Position numbers and translations under genes: made by a program. DNA of 64,000 bases from the NCBI GenBank assembly GCA_035995425.1, contig DASYKM010000095.1, forward strand, positions 6,372-70,371, in the 5' to 3' direction. Of the stretch, positions 36,111 to 46,173 are shown piece by piece. Positions within the stretch are counted from its first letter, which is position 1, and each line of letters opens with the position of its first letter. The DNA comes from CADEED01 sp035995425. GTDB lineage: Bacteria; Pseudomonadota; Gammaproteobacteria; Steroidobacterales; Steroidobacteraceae. Below the pieces are notes generated by a model. The model saw only the letters and a list, made by a program, of their open reading frames with translations, made no database searches and was not told the origin of the DNA.

Positions 36111-38105
36111 ATGACGCTGTCCAGAACAATCGGGCTCGTGGGTTTGCTGGCAATCGGCACGGCCGCGGCGGAAGACCAACGCGCCGTCGCCGACGACGCT
36201 GCCGCTTTCGGCGCGCTCGAGGCTGCCTATTCCGCCGCGCTGTCGGCAGACGGCAAGCGCGTGGTTTTCGTCGGGCCGGGCGACGGCAAGAGCACCATCG
36301 CGGCGGTGATCGATCTGGCGACAGGCACTTTCAAGCAGATCGCGCGCGCCAATGCGGATCCCGCCAGCCTGCGCTACTGCAACTGGACTGCGACGGATCG
36401 ACTCGTTTGCTCGACCTACGGCCTCCGGCGGATCGACACTCTGCTGCTCCCGATCGTGCGCACGGTGGCCATGGACGCCGACGGGGGGCATCAGCTTTTC
36501 CTTGGCGAAAGAGACTCGGTGGATCAGTTGGGCAGGCGCCAGTTTGACGGCTATATCGTCGACTGGATGAATGGCGCCGACGGCACGCTGCTGATGGCGC
36601 GCAGCTACATTCCGGAGAAGACCGTGGGGAAAATCACGGCGCGCATCCTCGAAGGCATGGGCGTTGATCGAATGGACACGCGAACCGGCAAGGCAACGCT
36701 GGTGGAAAGGCCCGGTGACGAAGCCACGGACTACATATCCGATGGGCTTGGGACCGTCAGGATCATGACGACGACGAAACTCGACCCGTCCGGCTATCTG
36801 CGCGGAGTCGACAAACATTTCTACCGGCTCCGCGGCGATCGGCACTGGCGCGAGCTGGGCACGTACGTTTCCGACGGCAAGGGAATCCGTGGGGGATCGG
36901 GAATGATTCCCCTGGCGGTCGATCCCATCATCAACGCCGCGTACGTGAAGCAGCCGCTGGATGGAAGGTATGCGTTGTACCGCGTGATGCTGGATGGTTC
37001 GCTGAAGACCGAGCTGGTGTTCGCCTCGAAGGAAGTCGACGTCGATGATGTAGTTAGAATTCCGCGCGGTGGGCGGGTGATCGGAGCGCGCTACACGACT
37101 GATCGCACCTGCGTGGAATATTTCGATTCCGGATACAAGGCGATGCACGCAACGCTCGAGCGCGCGCTGCCAGGACTGCCGCTGATCACCTTCGTCAGTG
37201 TCAGCGCCGATGAAAATATCCAGCTGGTTTCCGCCAGCAGCGACGTCGATCCGGGGCGCTGGTATGTCTTCGACCGGAGCAGGAAAACGCTCGGCGAGGC
37301 CATCGTTTCCCGCCCGGCACTCCAGGGAAGAACCCTCTCCACGGTCAGGTCCATCACCTACCCCGCCGCGGACGGCACGCAGATTCCCGCATACCTGACC
37401 CTGCCTCCCGGCGTTACCGACGCCAGGAACCTGCCTGCCATCGTCCTGCCGCACGGCGGCCCGGCTTCGCGTGATGAATGGGGGTTCGGCTGGCTGCCGC
37501 AGTTCTTCGCGCAGCGCGGTTTCGCGGTGTTGCAGCCCAACTACCGCGGATCCCTCGGCTACGGCGATCGATGGTTCGCGGAGAACGGCTTTCGCGGCTG
37601 GAGAACTTCGATTGGCGATGTCTGCGATGCCGGCCGATGGCTGCTGGCACAAGGCATCGCGGATCCCTCGAAGCTGGCCGTGTTTGGCTGGTCGTACGGC
37701 GGCTATGCCGCGCTACAGGCAAATGTTCTGGATGCCGATCTGTTCAAGGCCGTGATTGCAGTTGCGCCCGTGAGCGATCTTGCCCTGCTCCGGCACAAGG
37801 GCATGATGTATGCCAGCGCCTACCTGCAAGCCGACTACATCGGCAGCGGCCCGCACATCAAGGAAGGCTCACCAGCGCAGAACGCCGCGATATTCAAGGC
37901 GCCCGTGCTGATGTTCCACGGCGACAAGGACCTGAACGTGGACATCGACCAGTCGCGGCGAATGGACAAGGCGCTTCGCAACGCCGGCAAGTCGACCGAG
38001 CTGATTGTTTATCACGATCTCGATCACGATCTCATCGATGGGACCGCGCGCGCCGACATGTTGCGCAGGTCGGAGGCGTTCTTCCGCGAGCACCTGAAAC
38101 TGTAG
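36111..38105 (+). CDS. S9-family peptidase, copy 2 (tandem paralogue)
   Basis: A 664-residue paralogue of the preceding gene along its whole length. I chose the ATG at 36111 because it gives a signal peptide (MTLSRTIGLVGLLAIGTAAA) and has an AGGACAGGAT ribosome site; longer frames lie inside copy 1. Triad: S528 in FGWSYGGYAA, D607 in HGDKDLN, H639 in YHDLDHDL. It shares segments such as PHGGPASRDEWGFGWLPQFF and YIGSGPHIKEGSPAQNA with copy 1, while the propeller surface has diverged (for example the insertion near VSDGKGIRGGSG). Different substrate preference is possible. Confidence 0.93.
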   Translation: MTLSRTIGLVGLLAIGTAAAEDQRAVADDAAAFGALEAAYSAALSADGKRVVFVGPGDGKSTIAAVIDLATGTFKQIARANADPASLRYCNWTATDRLVCSTYGLRRIDTLLLPIVRTVAMDADGGHQLFLGERDSVDQLGRRQFDGYIVDWMNGADGTLLMARSYIPEKTVGKITARILEGMGVDRMDTRTGKATLVERPGDEATDYISDGLGTVRIMTTTKLDPSGYLRGVDKHFYRLRGDRHWRELGTYVSDGKGIRGGSGMIPLAVDPIINAAYVKQPLDGRYALYRVMLDGSLKTELVFASKEVDVDDVVRIPRGGRVIGARYTTDRTCVEYFDSGYKAMHATLERALPGLPLITFVSVSADENIQLVSASSDVDPGRWYVFDRSRKTLGEAIVSRPALQGRTLSTVRSITYPAADGTQIPAYLTLPPGVTDARNLPAIVLPHGGPASRDEWGFGWLPQFFAQRGFAVLQPNYRGSLGYGDRWFAENGFRGWRTSIGDVCDAGRWLLAQGIADPSKLAVFGWSYGGYAALQANVLDADLFKAVIAVAPVSDLALLRHKGMMYASAYLQADYIGSGPHIKEGSPAQNAAIFKAPVLMFHGDKDLNVDIDQSRRMDKALRNAGKSTELIVYHDLDHDLIDGTARADMLRRSEAFFREHLKL

Positions 38106-38165
38106 AGCGGGAGAGTGCAAACACGCGGGCTTCCGGAGTCGCGCGCCATGCGCCGGCTCGACTGC

Positions 38166-39572
38166 CTACTCCTTCCAGCCGCCACCCAGCGCCTGATACA
38201 GCTGCACGAGGTTCGACGCACCCGCCAGGCGGGTTTCGATCAACGCCCTTTGCGCCGTGTACAGGTCACGCTGCGCGATCAGCGCGCCGAGATAGCTGTC
38301 GACGCCACCGCGATAGCGCACGTCGGCCAGGCGATAACTGTTCTCGGTGGCACGCGTGAGTGCCTCCTGCGCGCGCAGCTGGTCCTCGAAGGTCGCGCGC
38401 GCGACCAGCGCGTCGGCAACTTCGCGGAACGCGACCTGGATCGATTGTTCGTAGCGCGCGATCTCGATGCGCTTGCGCACGTTGGCGAGATTCAGCGATG
38501 CCACGTTCGCTCCACCGGCGAAGATGGGCAGGCGAACCTGCGGCGTGAAGCTCCAGCTCGTGTGGCCATTCTGGAACAACGCCGACAGATCGTCGCTGGC
38601 ATTGCCGTAGAAACCGGTGAGCGAAATGCTCGGGAAAAATGCGGCGCGCGCGGCGCCGATGTCGGCATTCGCGGCCTTGAGCGCGTGCTCCGCCGCGCGC
38701 ACGTCGGGACGGCGCACCAGCAGCTCCGCCGGCAGGCCGGCCGGCAGCACCTTCGAGAAGGTCTGCGCGTCGATGGCGTGTTCACCGCTGGCAATCTCGG
38801 CGGCCAGCGGCTCACCCACCAGCAGCGAAAGCGCGTTGCGATCCTGCGCGACGCGGCGGGTCTGCGCGGCGATATCCACTTCGGCCTGGCGCCACGCCGT
38901 CTCCGACCGATGCAGGTCGATCTCGCTCGACACACCCGAATCGAAGCGCAGCCTGGTGAGGTCGAACGACTTGTGCTGGCTGTCACGCGTGCCTTCCGCC
39001 AGCTGCAGCAGCTCGCGATCGGCGATCAGCGTCAGCCAGGCATTGGCAACCTCGGAGACCAGCAGCAACTGCGCCGCGGTGCGGTTCTCTTCGATGCTGA
39101 AATAATCCTCGAGCGCGGCACGGCGCAGGCTGCGCACGCGGCCGAAGAGGTCGAGCTCGAACGCGCTCACGCCGAGCCCGGCCGAATAGCTCCGTTCGAG
39201 CTCGCTCTGCCCGGTCGGCGAAAGACTGGCGGGAACGCGTTGGTTGCTGGCGCTGCCCAAGGCATCGACGGCCGGCACCAGGTCAGCGCGCTGGATACGG
39301 TATTTCGCCCTCGCCGCCTCGACATTGAGCGTGGCGATGCGCAGGTCGCGGTTGTTAGCCAGCGCACGCGCGAGCAACGCCTGAAGCTCGGCGTCGGGAA
39401 AGAATTGTTTCCAACCAATCTCCGCGGCTGGCTCCGGAGCGGCCACCGCCTCGGCATTTTCATAGGCGGGTTGCACGGGCAACGCCGGCTGGTGGTAGCG
39501 CGGCGCCATCGTGCACGCAGCGAGCGCCGCGGAAGCGATCACCATCAGCCCGCGGGACATCGCCGCGTTCAT
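38166..39572 (-). CDS. Outer-membrane factor lipoprotein of RND pump (NodT/OprM family)
   Basis: A 468-residue TolC-like channel. The lipoprotein signal ends L-A-A-C with C20. Two outer-membrane-efflux repeats follow: NNRDLRIATLNVEAARAKYR, ELDLFGRVRSLRRAALEDY, then the LPAGLPAELLVRRPDVRAAE hallmark and a second helical hairpin. It completes the tripartite pump with the RND permease and adaptor genes upstream. The ATG at 39572 overlaps the permease stop by four bases; longer frames run into the permease gene and are not used. It converges on the S9 copy 2 gene. Confidence 0.95.
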   Translation of the reverse strand: MNAAMSRGLMVIASAALAACTMAPRYHQPALPVQPAYENAEAVAAPEPAAEIGWKQFFPDAELQALLARALANNRDLRIATLNVEAARAKYRIQRADLVPAVDALGSASNQRVPASLSPTGQSELERSYSAGLGVSAFELDLFGRVRSLRRAALEDYFSIEENRTAAQLLLVSEVANAWLTLIADRELLQLAEGTRDSQHKSFDLTRLRFDSGVSSEIDLHRSETAWRQAEVDIAAQTRRVAQDRNALSLLVGEPLAAEIASGEHAIDAQTFSKVLPAGLPAELLVRRPDVRAAEHALKAANADIGAARAAFFPSISLTGFYGNASDDLSALFQNGHTSWSFTPQVRLPIFAGGANVASLNLANVRKRIEIARYEQSIQVAFREVADALVARATFEDQLRAQEALTRATENSYRLADVRYRGGVDSYLGALIAQRDLYTAQRALIETRLAGASNLVQLYQALGGGWKE

Positions 39573-42500
39573 ACGTTCCCCGCATACGGCACGTCGGCCG
39601 GCGTCTCGTCCACCTTCATCGTCACCGGCTTCACCTTGAAATAGCGCAGGATCACGACGAAGAACACGGGCACGAAGAACACGGCGAGGAATGTGGAGGC
39701 GAGCATGCCGCCGATGACACCCGTGCCGACCGCGTGCTGCGCGCCGGAGCCGGCGCCGCTCGCCAGGGCCAGGGGCAGCACGCCCGACATGAACGCCAGC
39801 GAGGTCATGAGGATCGGGCGGACGCGCTGCTTGGTGGCGTGCATCACCGACTCGACGAGTCCTGAGCCGTGGTCGAAATTCTCTTTCGCGAACTCCACGA
39901 TGAGGATGGCGCTCTTCGCGGCGAGGCCGATCGTGACCAGCAGGCCGACCTGGAAGTAGGCGTCGTTCGTGAGCCCGCGCGCGAGCGTCGCGATGACGGC
40001 ACCGAGCACGCCGAGCGGCACGACGAGCAACACGACGGCCGGTATCGACCAGCTTTCGTACAACGCCGCGAGGCACAGGAAGACGATTGCCATGGATAGC
40101 GCATACAGCATGGGTGCTTGCGAACCGGACGCCTTTTCCTCGTACGACAGGCCGTTCCACTCGAGACCGACGCCGGCGGGTAGTTTGGCGACGAGCTCTT
40201 CCATGGCTTGCATCGCCTCACCCGAGCTCCGGCCCGGCGCCGGGCCACCCTGGATCTGGTAGGCCGGAACGCCGTTGAAGCGCACGAGTTTCTGCGGTCC
40301 GTAGGTCCACTCGCCGCGGCCGAACGCCGAGAACGGCACCATGCCGCCGTTCTTGTTGCGCACGTACCAGCGATTGAGATCGTCGGGCTGCATGCGCGAC
40401 TCGGGATCGCCCTGCACGTACACGCGCTTCACGCGGCCGCGGTCGATGAAGTCATTGACGTAGGTGGACGCCCAGCCAGTCTGCAATGTGGAGTTGATGT
40501 CGGCCACCGAGACGCCGAGCGCGCTCGCTTTCTCGCGGTCGATGTCGAGCTTGAACTGCGGCGCGTCTTCGACGCCGTTCGGGCGCACGCCCGCGAGGCG
40601 CTTGTCCTGGGCCGCGGCGCCTAACAACTGGTTGCGCGCCGCCAGGAACTGGGCGCGATCGAGGCCGCCGCGGTTCTGCAACATGAGGTCGAAGCCCGCG
40701 GTGTTGCCGAGCTCGAGCACGGCCGGCGGCGGAATCGCGATCACCTGGGCGTCCTTGATGCTGGCGAAGAACTTGTTGGCGCGGCCGAGCACTGCCGTCA
40801 CCGCGAGCTCGCTCTTCTTGCGATCGTCCCAGTCACGCAGCTTGATGAAGAGGAGACCGGAGTTCTGACCCGGGCCGGCGAAATTGAAGCCGTTGACCGT
40901 CAGCACGCCCTCGACGGCATCTTTCTCCTGCTCGAGCATGTATTTCTGTGCCTGGTCGAGCACCGCCCAGGTGCGCTCCTTGGAAGCGCCCGGTGGCGTC
41001 GTCACCTGTCCGTAGGCGAAGCCCGGATCCTCGGCCGGCAGGAACGACGCGGGGATGCGCGTGAACAGCAGACCCATGACGACGACGATGGCCAGGTACA
41101 CGAACATCGAGCGTCGCGGGCGCTTCAGCATGCCGGCCAGGCCGCGCTCGTGCTTTGCCCGGCCCGCGTCGAACATCGTGTTGAACCACTTGAAGAAACC
41201 CTTGTGCTCCACGTGCCCGGACGGCGGCAGCGGCTTCAGGATCGTGGCGCACAGCGCCGGGGTGAGAACCAGCGCCACCAGCACCGACAGGCTCATGGCC
41301 GACACCAGCGTGATGGAGAACTGGCGGTAGATGACGCCGATGGAACCGCTGAAGAACGCCATGGGCACGAACACCGCGCCCAGCACCAGCGCGATGGCCA
41401 CCAGCGCGCCGGTGATCTGGTCCATGGACTTGCGCGTGGCCTCGCGTGGCGGCAGGCCGTCCTCGGCCATGACGCGCTCGACGTTCTCGACCACCACGAT
41501 GGCATCGTCCACCAGCAGGCCGATGGACAGCGCCATGCCGAACATGGTCAGCGTGTTGATGGAAAATCCGAACGCGGCCAGCACGCCGAACGTGCCTAAC
41601 AACACGACCGGTACCGCGATGGTCGGGATGAGCGTGGCGCGCGCGTTCTGCAGGAACACGTACATCACCAGGAACACCAGCACCACCGCCTCGACCAGCG
41701 TCTTCACCACTTCGAGGATCGACGTCTTGACGAACGGCGTCGTGTCGAGCGGATAGACCACCTCGAGTCCGCGCGGGAAGAACGGCGTCAGCCGATCGAG
41801 CGTGGCGTGAATGGCGTTCACGGTATCGAGTGCGTTCTGTCCGGCCGCGAGACGGATTGCGACGCCGGCCGCCGGCTTGCCGTTGTACTTGGTGTCGCGC
41901 GTGTAGCTTTCCGAATTGAGCGCGACGCGCGCGACGTCGCCGATGCGCACCTGCGAGCCGTCGGCGTTGACGCGCAGCAGGATGTCGCGGAACTGCTCCG
42001 GCGTGGACAGGCGCGTCGGGCCGATGATGCTGGCGCTGATCGCCTGTCCGGGAGATGCGGGCAGGCCGCCGATGGCGCCCACGGAAACCTGCACGTTCTG
42101 CGCGCGGATCGCGGCGACCACGTCGTTGGTGGCGAGGCCGTAGTTGTTGAGCTTCGCGGGATCGAGCCAGATGCGCATCGCGTATTGCGAACCGAACATC
42201 GTCACGTCGCCGACGCCCGCGGTGCGGTTGAGCGGATCGAGGATGTTGGTGGCGACGTAGTCGGTCAGGTCCTCGTTGTTCATGCTGCCGTCGGCGGAGA
42301 TGAAGCCCATGACCACGAGGAAGTTGCGCGCCGGTTTGTTCACCCGGATGCCGGACTGCTGGACTTCCTGCGGCAGCAACGGCATGGCGGTCTGCAGCTT
42401 GTTCTGCACCTGCACCTGCGCCACGTCGGGCACCGTCCCCTGCGCGAACGTCAGCGTGATGACGGCGGAGCCATCGGAGTTGGCCTCGGAGGTGATGTAC

Positions 42501-42730
42501 GTGAGGTTGTCGATGCCGTTCAGCGCCTGCTCGATGACCTGGATCACCGTGTCCTGCACCGTCTGCGCCGAGGCGCCCGGGTAGTTCACGTTGATGCCGA
42601 CCGACGGCGGAGCGATGGCCGGGTACTGCCGCACCGGCAGGTTCACCACGGACACGGCACCCGCGATCATGACGATGATGGCGATGACCCAGGCGAAGAT
42701 GGGCCGGTCGATGAAGAAGCGCGACAGCAT
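39569..42730 (-). CDS. RND multidrug efflux permease (HAE1 family, AcrB/MexB-type)
   Basis: A 1,053-residue inner-membrane proton/drug antiporter. It starts MLSRFFIDRPIFAWVIAIIV, carries the docking and porter domains, and in helix 4 has GLLVDDAIVVVENVERVM with the paired Asp of the proton relay. Two halves of six helices are visible, the second with LVTIGLAAKSAILIVEFAKE and MTSLAFMSGVLPLALASGAG. The family exports hydrophobic drugs, detergents and dyes. Twelve bases separate it from the upstream adaptor gene and it overlaps the channel gene, forming a complete pump operon. Substrates cannot be told from sequence. Confidence 0.97.
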   Translation of the reverse strand: MLSRFFIDRPIFAWVIAIIVMIAGAVSVVNLPVRQYPAIAPPSVGINVNYPGASAQTVQDTVIQVIEQALNGIDNLTYITSEANSDGSAVITLTFAQGTVPDVAQVQVQNKLQTAMPLLPQEVQQSGIRVNKPARNFLVVMGFISADGSMNNEDLTDYVATNILDPLNRTAGVGDVTMFGSQYAMRIWLDPAKLNNYGLATNDVVAAIRAQNVQVSVGAIGGLPASPGQAISASIIGPTRLSTPEQFRDILLRVNADGSQVRIGDVARVALNSESYTRDTKYNGKPAAGVAIRLAAGQNALDTVNAIHATLDRLTPFFPRGLEVVYPLDTTPFVKTSILEVVKTLVEAVVLVFLVMYVFLQNARATLIPTIAVPVVLLGTFGVLAAFGFSINTLTMFGMALSIGLLVDDAIVVVENVERVMAEDGLPPREATRKSMDQITGALVAIALVLGAVFVPMAFFSGSIGVIYRQFSITLVSAMSLSVLVALVLTPALCATILKPLPPSGHVEHKGFFKWFNTMFDAGRAKHERGLAGMLKRPRRSMFVYLAIVVVMGLLFTRIPASFLPAEDPGFAYGQVTTPPGASKERTWAVLDQAQKYMLEQEKDAVEGVLTVNGFNFAGPGQNSGLLFIKLRDWDDRKKSELAVTAVLGRANKFFASIKDAQVIAIPPPAVLELGNTAGFDLMLQNRGGLDRAQFLAARNQLLGAAAQDKRLAGVRPNGVEDAPQFKLDIDREKASALGVSVADINSTLQTGWASTYVNDFIDRGRVKRVYVQGDPESRMQPDDLNRWYVRNKNGGMVPFSAFGRGEWTYGPQKLVRFNGVPAYQIQGGPAPGRSSGEAMQAMEELVAKLPAGVGLEWNGLSYEEKASGSQAPMLYALSMAIVFLCLAALYESWSIPAVVLLVVPLGVLGAVIATLARGLTNDAYFQVGLLVTIGLAAKSAILIVEFAKENFDHGSGLVESVMHATKQRVRPILMTSLAFMSGVLPLALASGAGSGAQHAVGTGVIGGMLASTFLAVFFVPVFFVVILRYFKVKPVTMKVDETPADVPYAGNV

Positions 42731-42742
42731 GGAGGATCCTTG

Positions 42743-43990
42743 TTAGCGCTTCACGACTTCGGCAGGCGCGCCAGCCTGGATCGCCGCGTTTGCCGGCCCG
42801 GCCGCCTTTTCAGAGGCGGCAACATCAGCGACGGGCACCGGCTTCACCGCCGCGCCGGGCTTGACCTTCTGCAGTCCGTCGAGCACCACGCGTTCGCCCG
42901 CGGTGAGGCCGGCGGTGATCAGCCACTCGCCGTCGATGGCGCGATCGGCGGTCACGATGCGTTCGCTCGCCTTGTCGTCCTTGTCCACCACCATGACGGT
43001 GGCTTCGCCCTTGGCATTGCGCGAGACACCGCGCTGCGGCACCAGCAGCGCCGCGGAACGCGTTCCGCGCGTGAGCTGAGCGCGCACGAACATGCCGGGC
43101 AGCAATTCACGCTTGGGATTCGGGAAGACCGCGCGCAACACCACGGAGCCGGTGCTCGGGTCCACCGATGCTTCTGAAACCTTGAGCCGGCCGCGTTCGG
43201 CATACACGGTGCCGTCTTCGAGCGTCAGGCCCACTTCCGCCTGGTCGTCATTGTCCTTGACGAGCTCGCCGCTGGCGAGCTGGCGCTGCAGGTGCAGCAT
43301 CTCGGTCGATGACTGCGTGATGTCGACGTAGATAGGGTCCAGCTGCTGCACGGTGGCGAGCGGCGTTTCCTGGTTGGAGGTGACCAGCGCGCCTTCGGTG
43401 ACCAGCGCGCGGCCGATCTTGCCGTTGATGGGCGACAGCACCTGGGTGTACACCACGTTGATGCGCGCGGTGGCAACCTGCGCCCGCGCGGCGGCGACAT
43501 CCGCCTCGGCGCGCGCGCGCGCCGCGATGGCGTCGTCGTTCTCCTGCTTGGACACGGCATTGGCGGCGATCAGCGGCGCGTAACGTTCTTCGAGCAGCTT
43601 GGCGGTAACTTCCTGCGCCTCGGCGCGCTTGAGCGCGGCGGCAGCGGACTGGTAGGCGGCGCTGTAGCTGCCGGCATCTATCTGGAACAACTGCTCGCCG
43701 GCTTTCACTTCGCTGCCTTCGGAGAAGAGCCGCCTCTGCACGATGCCCGTGACCTGGGGACGCACTTCCGCCACGCGATACGCGGTGGTCCGACCCGGCA
43801 GCTGGTCGGTGATCGAGATGGTTCGTGCCGCGAGCGTGATTACGCCTACTTCAGGCGGCGGCGGCGGGCCAGCCGCATCCTTGCTGCAGGCGGACAACAT
43901 GGCCAATGGCAGGACCAGGGTCAGCGCCGCGGCCACTAACAACCCCGCGCCCGTCCCCGCGCCGCGGACGGCGTCAATTCTTTTCAACAT
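42743..43990 (-). CDS. RND efflux periplasmic adaptor (AcrA/MexA-type)
   Basis: A 415-residue lipoprotein adaptor. I chose the ATG at 43990, which has GGAG six bases upstream; an ATG at 44002 would add four residues. The signal ends M-L-S-A-C with C35. A lipoyl/barrel-sandwich part (TAYRVAEVRPQVTGIVQRRL, FSEGSEVKAGEQLFQID) encloses a helical hairpin, followed by VLSPINGKIGRALVTEGALV and a beta-barrel domain with R-A-V-F-P-N-P. It bridges the permease and channel. The start lies inside the end of the MarR-type gene, so regulator and pump are probably transcribed together. Confidence 0.95.
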   Translation of the reverse strand: MLKRIDAVRGAGTGAGLLVAAALTLVLPLAMLSACSKDAAGPPPPPEVGVITLAARTISITDQLPGRTTAYRVAEVRPQVTGIVQRRLFSEGSEVKAGEQLFQIDAGSYSAAYQSAAAALKRAEAQEVTAKLLEERYAPLIAANAVSKQENDDAIAARARAEADVAAARAQVATARINVVYTQVLSPINGKIGRALVTEGALVTSNQETPLATVQQLDPIYVDITQSSTEMLHLQRQLASGELVKDNDDQAEVGLTLEDGTVYAERGRLKVSEASVDPSTGSVVLRAVFPNPKRELLPGMFVRAQLTRGTRSAALLVPQRGVSRNAKGEATVMVVDKDDKASERIVTADRAIDGEWLITAGLTAGERVVLDGLQKVKPGAAVKPVPVADVAASEKAAGPANAAIQAGAPAEVVKR

Positions 43991-44468
43991 CACGCGCTCC
44001 ATTCGCCAGCATGCGACCCAACAGGTTGTCGAGCTGGACGAGTTCTTCTTTCTTGAATCCGTTGAGATGTACGTGCATGCCCTCGACCACGATGGGCCAG
44101 ATCTTGGAAGCCGCCTTCCGGCCCTTGGGCGTGAGATGCAGGTTGACCACGCGCCGGTCGAGCTCGCTGCGCTCGCGGCGCAGCAGATCTTTTTCCTCGA
44201 GGCGGTCGAGCATGCGCGTCATCGAGGCGACGCCCATCTGGCTCACGCGCGCGAGGCCCGCGACCGTGTCGGCGCGCTTGAGCCACAACATGAGCACCGG
44301 TTCCCACTGCATCCCGGTGAGGTCGAGCGGCTGCATGTGCAGGTCGACGCGACGCCACAGCGAGTTCACCACGTGCTTCAACTGCCGGCAGATCATGCGG
44401 TGCACGTCGTCTTCGGGCGGCGGCACCGGAGCGGTGAGGTCGCGGGTCTTGCGGGCGGTGGCGGTCAT
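43974..44468 (-). CDS. MarR-family transcriptional regulator of the efflux operon
   Basis: A 164-residue winged-helix protein with the MarR core: LTGMQWEPVLMLWLKRADTV, then recognition helix GVASMTRMLDRLEEKDLLRR and wing R-R-V-V-N-L-H-L-T-P-K-G. MarR proteins usually repress an adjacent pump and release DNA when they bind a phenolic or drug ligand. Here it is the first gene of the pump operon and overlaps the adaptor start by 17 bp, which supports autoregulation together with the pump. A candidate operator lies 32 bp before its start. Confidence 0.93.
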   Translation of the reverse strand: MTATARKTRDLTAPVPPPEDDVHRMICRQLKHVVNSLWRRVDLHMQPLDLTGMQWEPVLMLWLKRADTVAGLARVSQMGVASMTRMLDRLEEKDLLRRERSELDRRVVNLHLTPKGRKAASKIWPIVVEGMHVHLNGFKKEELVQLDNLLGRMLANGARDVEKN

Positions 44469-44499
44469 GGGTCGTCAAGGGTCGGTGCGCATGAAATAG

Positions 44500-44511
44500 T
44501 TGTCAAGGCAA
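44500..44511. promoter_or_regulatory. Candidate MarR-type operator half-palindrome
   Basis: TTGTCAAGGCAA has TTG...CAA symmetry around six bases and lies in an AT-rich stretch just upstream of the MarR-type gene, where such repressors usually bind. The site is short and only one copy is seen, so this is a suggestion from position. Confidence 0.3.
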
Positions 44512-44539
44512 ATATTGCATGGGCATGCAGATGTACGAC

Positions 44540-45172
44540 TTAGGTGGGGTGGCGTGCACGGGCGGCGAGCGCGTCAGTGTCCTGCACCACGATGGAAAAT
44601 CGATCGGACAATGCCGCGAGCGTGCCCTGCTGGATGGTTTGCGCGCTCACCACGCCCGCGCCGATGGGATCTGGCAGGTCGCGGGTCGCCGTGGCGGCCG
44701 CCACCACGGTGGAGCGGAACCCCTGATCGAGCGCCGATCTCGCCGTGGCGCTGACACACATGTGTGTCGCGAATCCCGCGATGACAATTTCGCGGCGGCC
44801 GGTGGCGCGAATGCGCTGCGCCAGATCGGTGCCGGCGAAAGCATTGGGCAGCGACTTGACGAGCACGGTCTCACCGGCCAGCGCCGCCAGCTCATCGATG
44901 AAGCGCGCGCCGTCGCCGGCGGGATCGAACGCCGCCGCTCCCGCGCGACCGTGGTGGATGGCATGGAACACCGGCATTCCCGCCGAGCGTGCGAATGCCA
45001 GAAGCCTCGCGCCCTCTTCCACCGCGGCATCGATGCCGGCGAGCGGCAAGCGTCCGCGGGTGTATTCGCGCTGACCGTCGATGATGAGCAAGACAGAATC
45101 CTGTGGCGCACTGGGCGATGGAGATAGACCGGCGATGCGGGCGAGAGTTTCGGCTCTGTGCGGCTGGGACAT
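44540..45172 (-). CDS. Isochorismatase-like cysteine hydrolase
   Basis: A 210-residue cytoplasmic enzyme of the isochorismatase-like hydrolase family. The Asp-Lys-Cys triad is complete: D32 in LLIIDGQREY, K106 in VLVKSLPNAF and C139 in FATHMCVSAT. Related enzymes hydrolyse isochorismate, nicotinamide or carbamoyl compounds; many uncharacterised members look like this one. The gene is divergent from the LysR-type gene by 107 bp, so it is a likely target of that regulator. Confidence 0.9.
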   Translation of the reverse strand: MSQPHRAETLARIAGLSPSPSAPQDSVLLIIDGQREYTRGRLPLAGIDAAVEEGARLLAFARSAGMPVFHAIHHGRAGAAAFDPAGDGARFIDELAALAGETVLVKSLPNAFAGTDLAQRIRATGRREIVIAGFATHMCVSATARSALDQGFRSTVVAAATATRDLPDPIGAGVVSAQTIQQGTLAALSDRFSIVVQDTDALAARARHPT

Positions 45173-45279
45173 GATGGGTTCCTCTTAATCAACGGATAGA
45201 AAGCGTGAATGGAAACTGATCCGGGCTCGCGCCAGACTAGTGCCCAGTACCCGTTCGCGGAATTCGCCAAAAATTCACG

Positions 45280-46173
45280 ATGACCGATAAAAAACGAACA
45301 GCCGCGCTCGACTGGGAAGACGTGCGTTTTTTCACCGCGCTGGCGCACCACGGAACGCTGGCCGCGACCGCGCGCGCTCTCAAGGTCACACACGCGACGG
45401 TGTCGCGTCGCCTCGCCAGCCTCGAGGCCTCGCTCGGCCATCCCTTGTTCACGCGCAACGCACGGGGCTTCACGCTGAACGCCGCGGGCGCCTCGGCGCT
45501 CGCCGAAGCGGCGCAAATGGAAATGGCGGCGACCGCGCTCACCGAGAAGCGCAACACGGCGGGCACGGTGTCAGGCTTCGTTCGGGTCACGATCGCGCGC
45601 GTGTTCGCCGACGGCTTCGTGGCCGAACAACTGGCGCCATTGCTCGCGCAATATCCGGCGCTCGAGGTCGAGCTGATCGCGACGTCGCGAAACTTGAGTC
45701 TCGCGCGGCGCGAGGCGGAAATCGCCTTGCGACTGGCACGGCCGGTCGCCGGTGACCTCGTCGCGAGACGCGTCGCCACTCTCGACTACGGATTTTTCGC
45801 CTCGCCCGAATACGCCGCACGCCTCGCCGGCGGCGAACGCGCGGCATTCATCGCCTTCGATGACGCCAGCGAATACGTTCCGGAAGCCGCGTGGGCCAAG
45901 CGCTTTCTCGCCGGCAAGCGCGTGAGCCTGCGCGCCAACAGCCAGGGCGCGCAGGCGGAAGCGGCCCGGGGCGGCGCGGGCATGGCGTTGCTGCCGGGCC
46001 TGCTGGCGCGAGCCCGCCAGGGCCTGGTGCAAGTGCCGTTCGACGAAACGCCGCCGGCGCGCGAGCTGTGGTTGCTGATGCGCCCGGACGTCGCGCGTCT
46101 GGCGCGCGTGCGCGTGGTCGCCGATCATCTGGTCGCGATGTTCGAGGAATCAATCCAGGGAGTGTGTTCATGA
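45280..46173 (+). CDS. LysR-family transcriptional regulator
   Basis: A 297-residue regulator: helix-turn-helix LDWEDVRFFTALAHHGTLAA with TVSRRLASLEASLGHPLF, and a substrate-binding effector domain. Divergent from the cysteine-hydrolase gene and first in a chain with the cupin (ATGA overlap, 46170-46173) and an MFS transporter. LysR proteins commonly activate the divergent gene, so hydrolase, cupin and transporter may share one inducer. The effector cannot be named. Confidence 0.93.
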   Translation: MTDKKRTAALDWEDVRFFTALAHHGTLAATARALKVTHATVSRRLASLEASLGHPLFTRNARGFTLNAAGASALAEAAQMEMAATALTEKRNTAGTVSGFVRVTIARVFADGFVAEQLAPLLAQYPALEVELIATSRNLSLARREAEIALRLARPVAGDLVARRVATLDYGFFASPEYAARLAGGERAAFIAFDDASEYVPEAAWAKRFLAGKRVSLRANSQGAQAEAARGGAGMALLPGLLARARQGLVQVPFDETPPARELWLLMRPDVARLARVRVVADHLVAMFEESIQGVCS

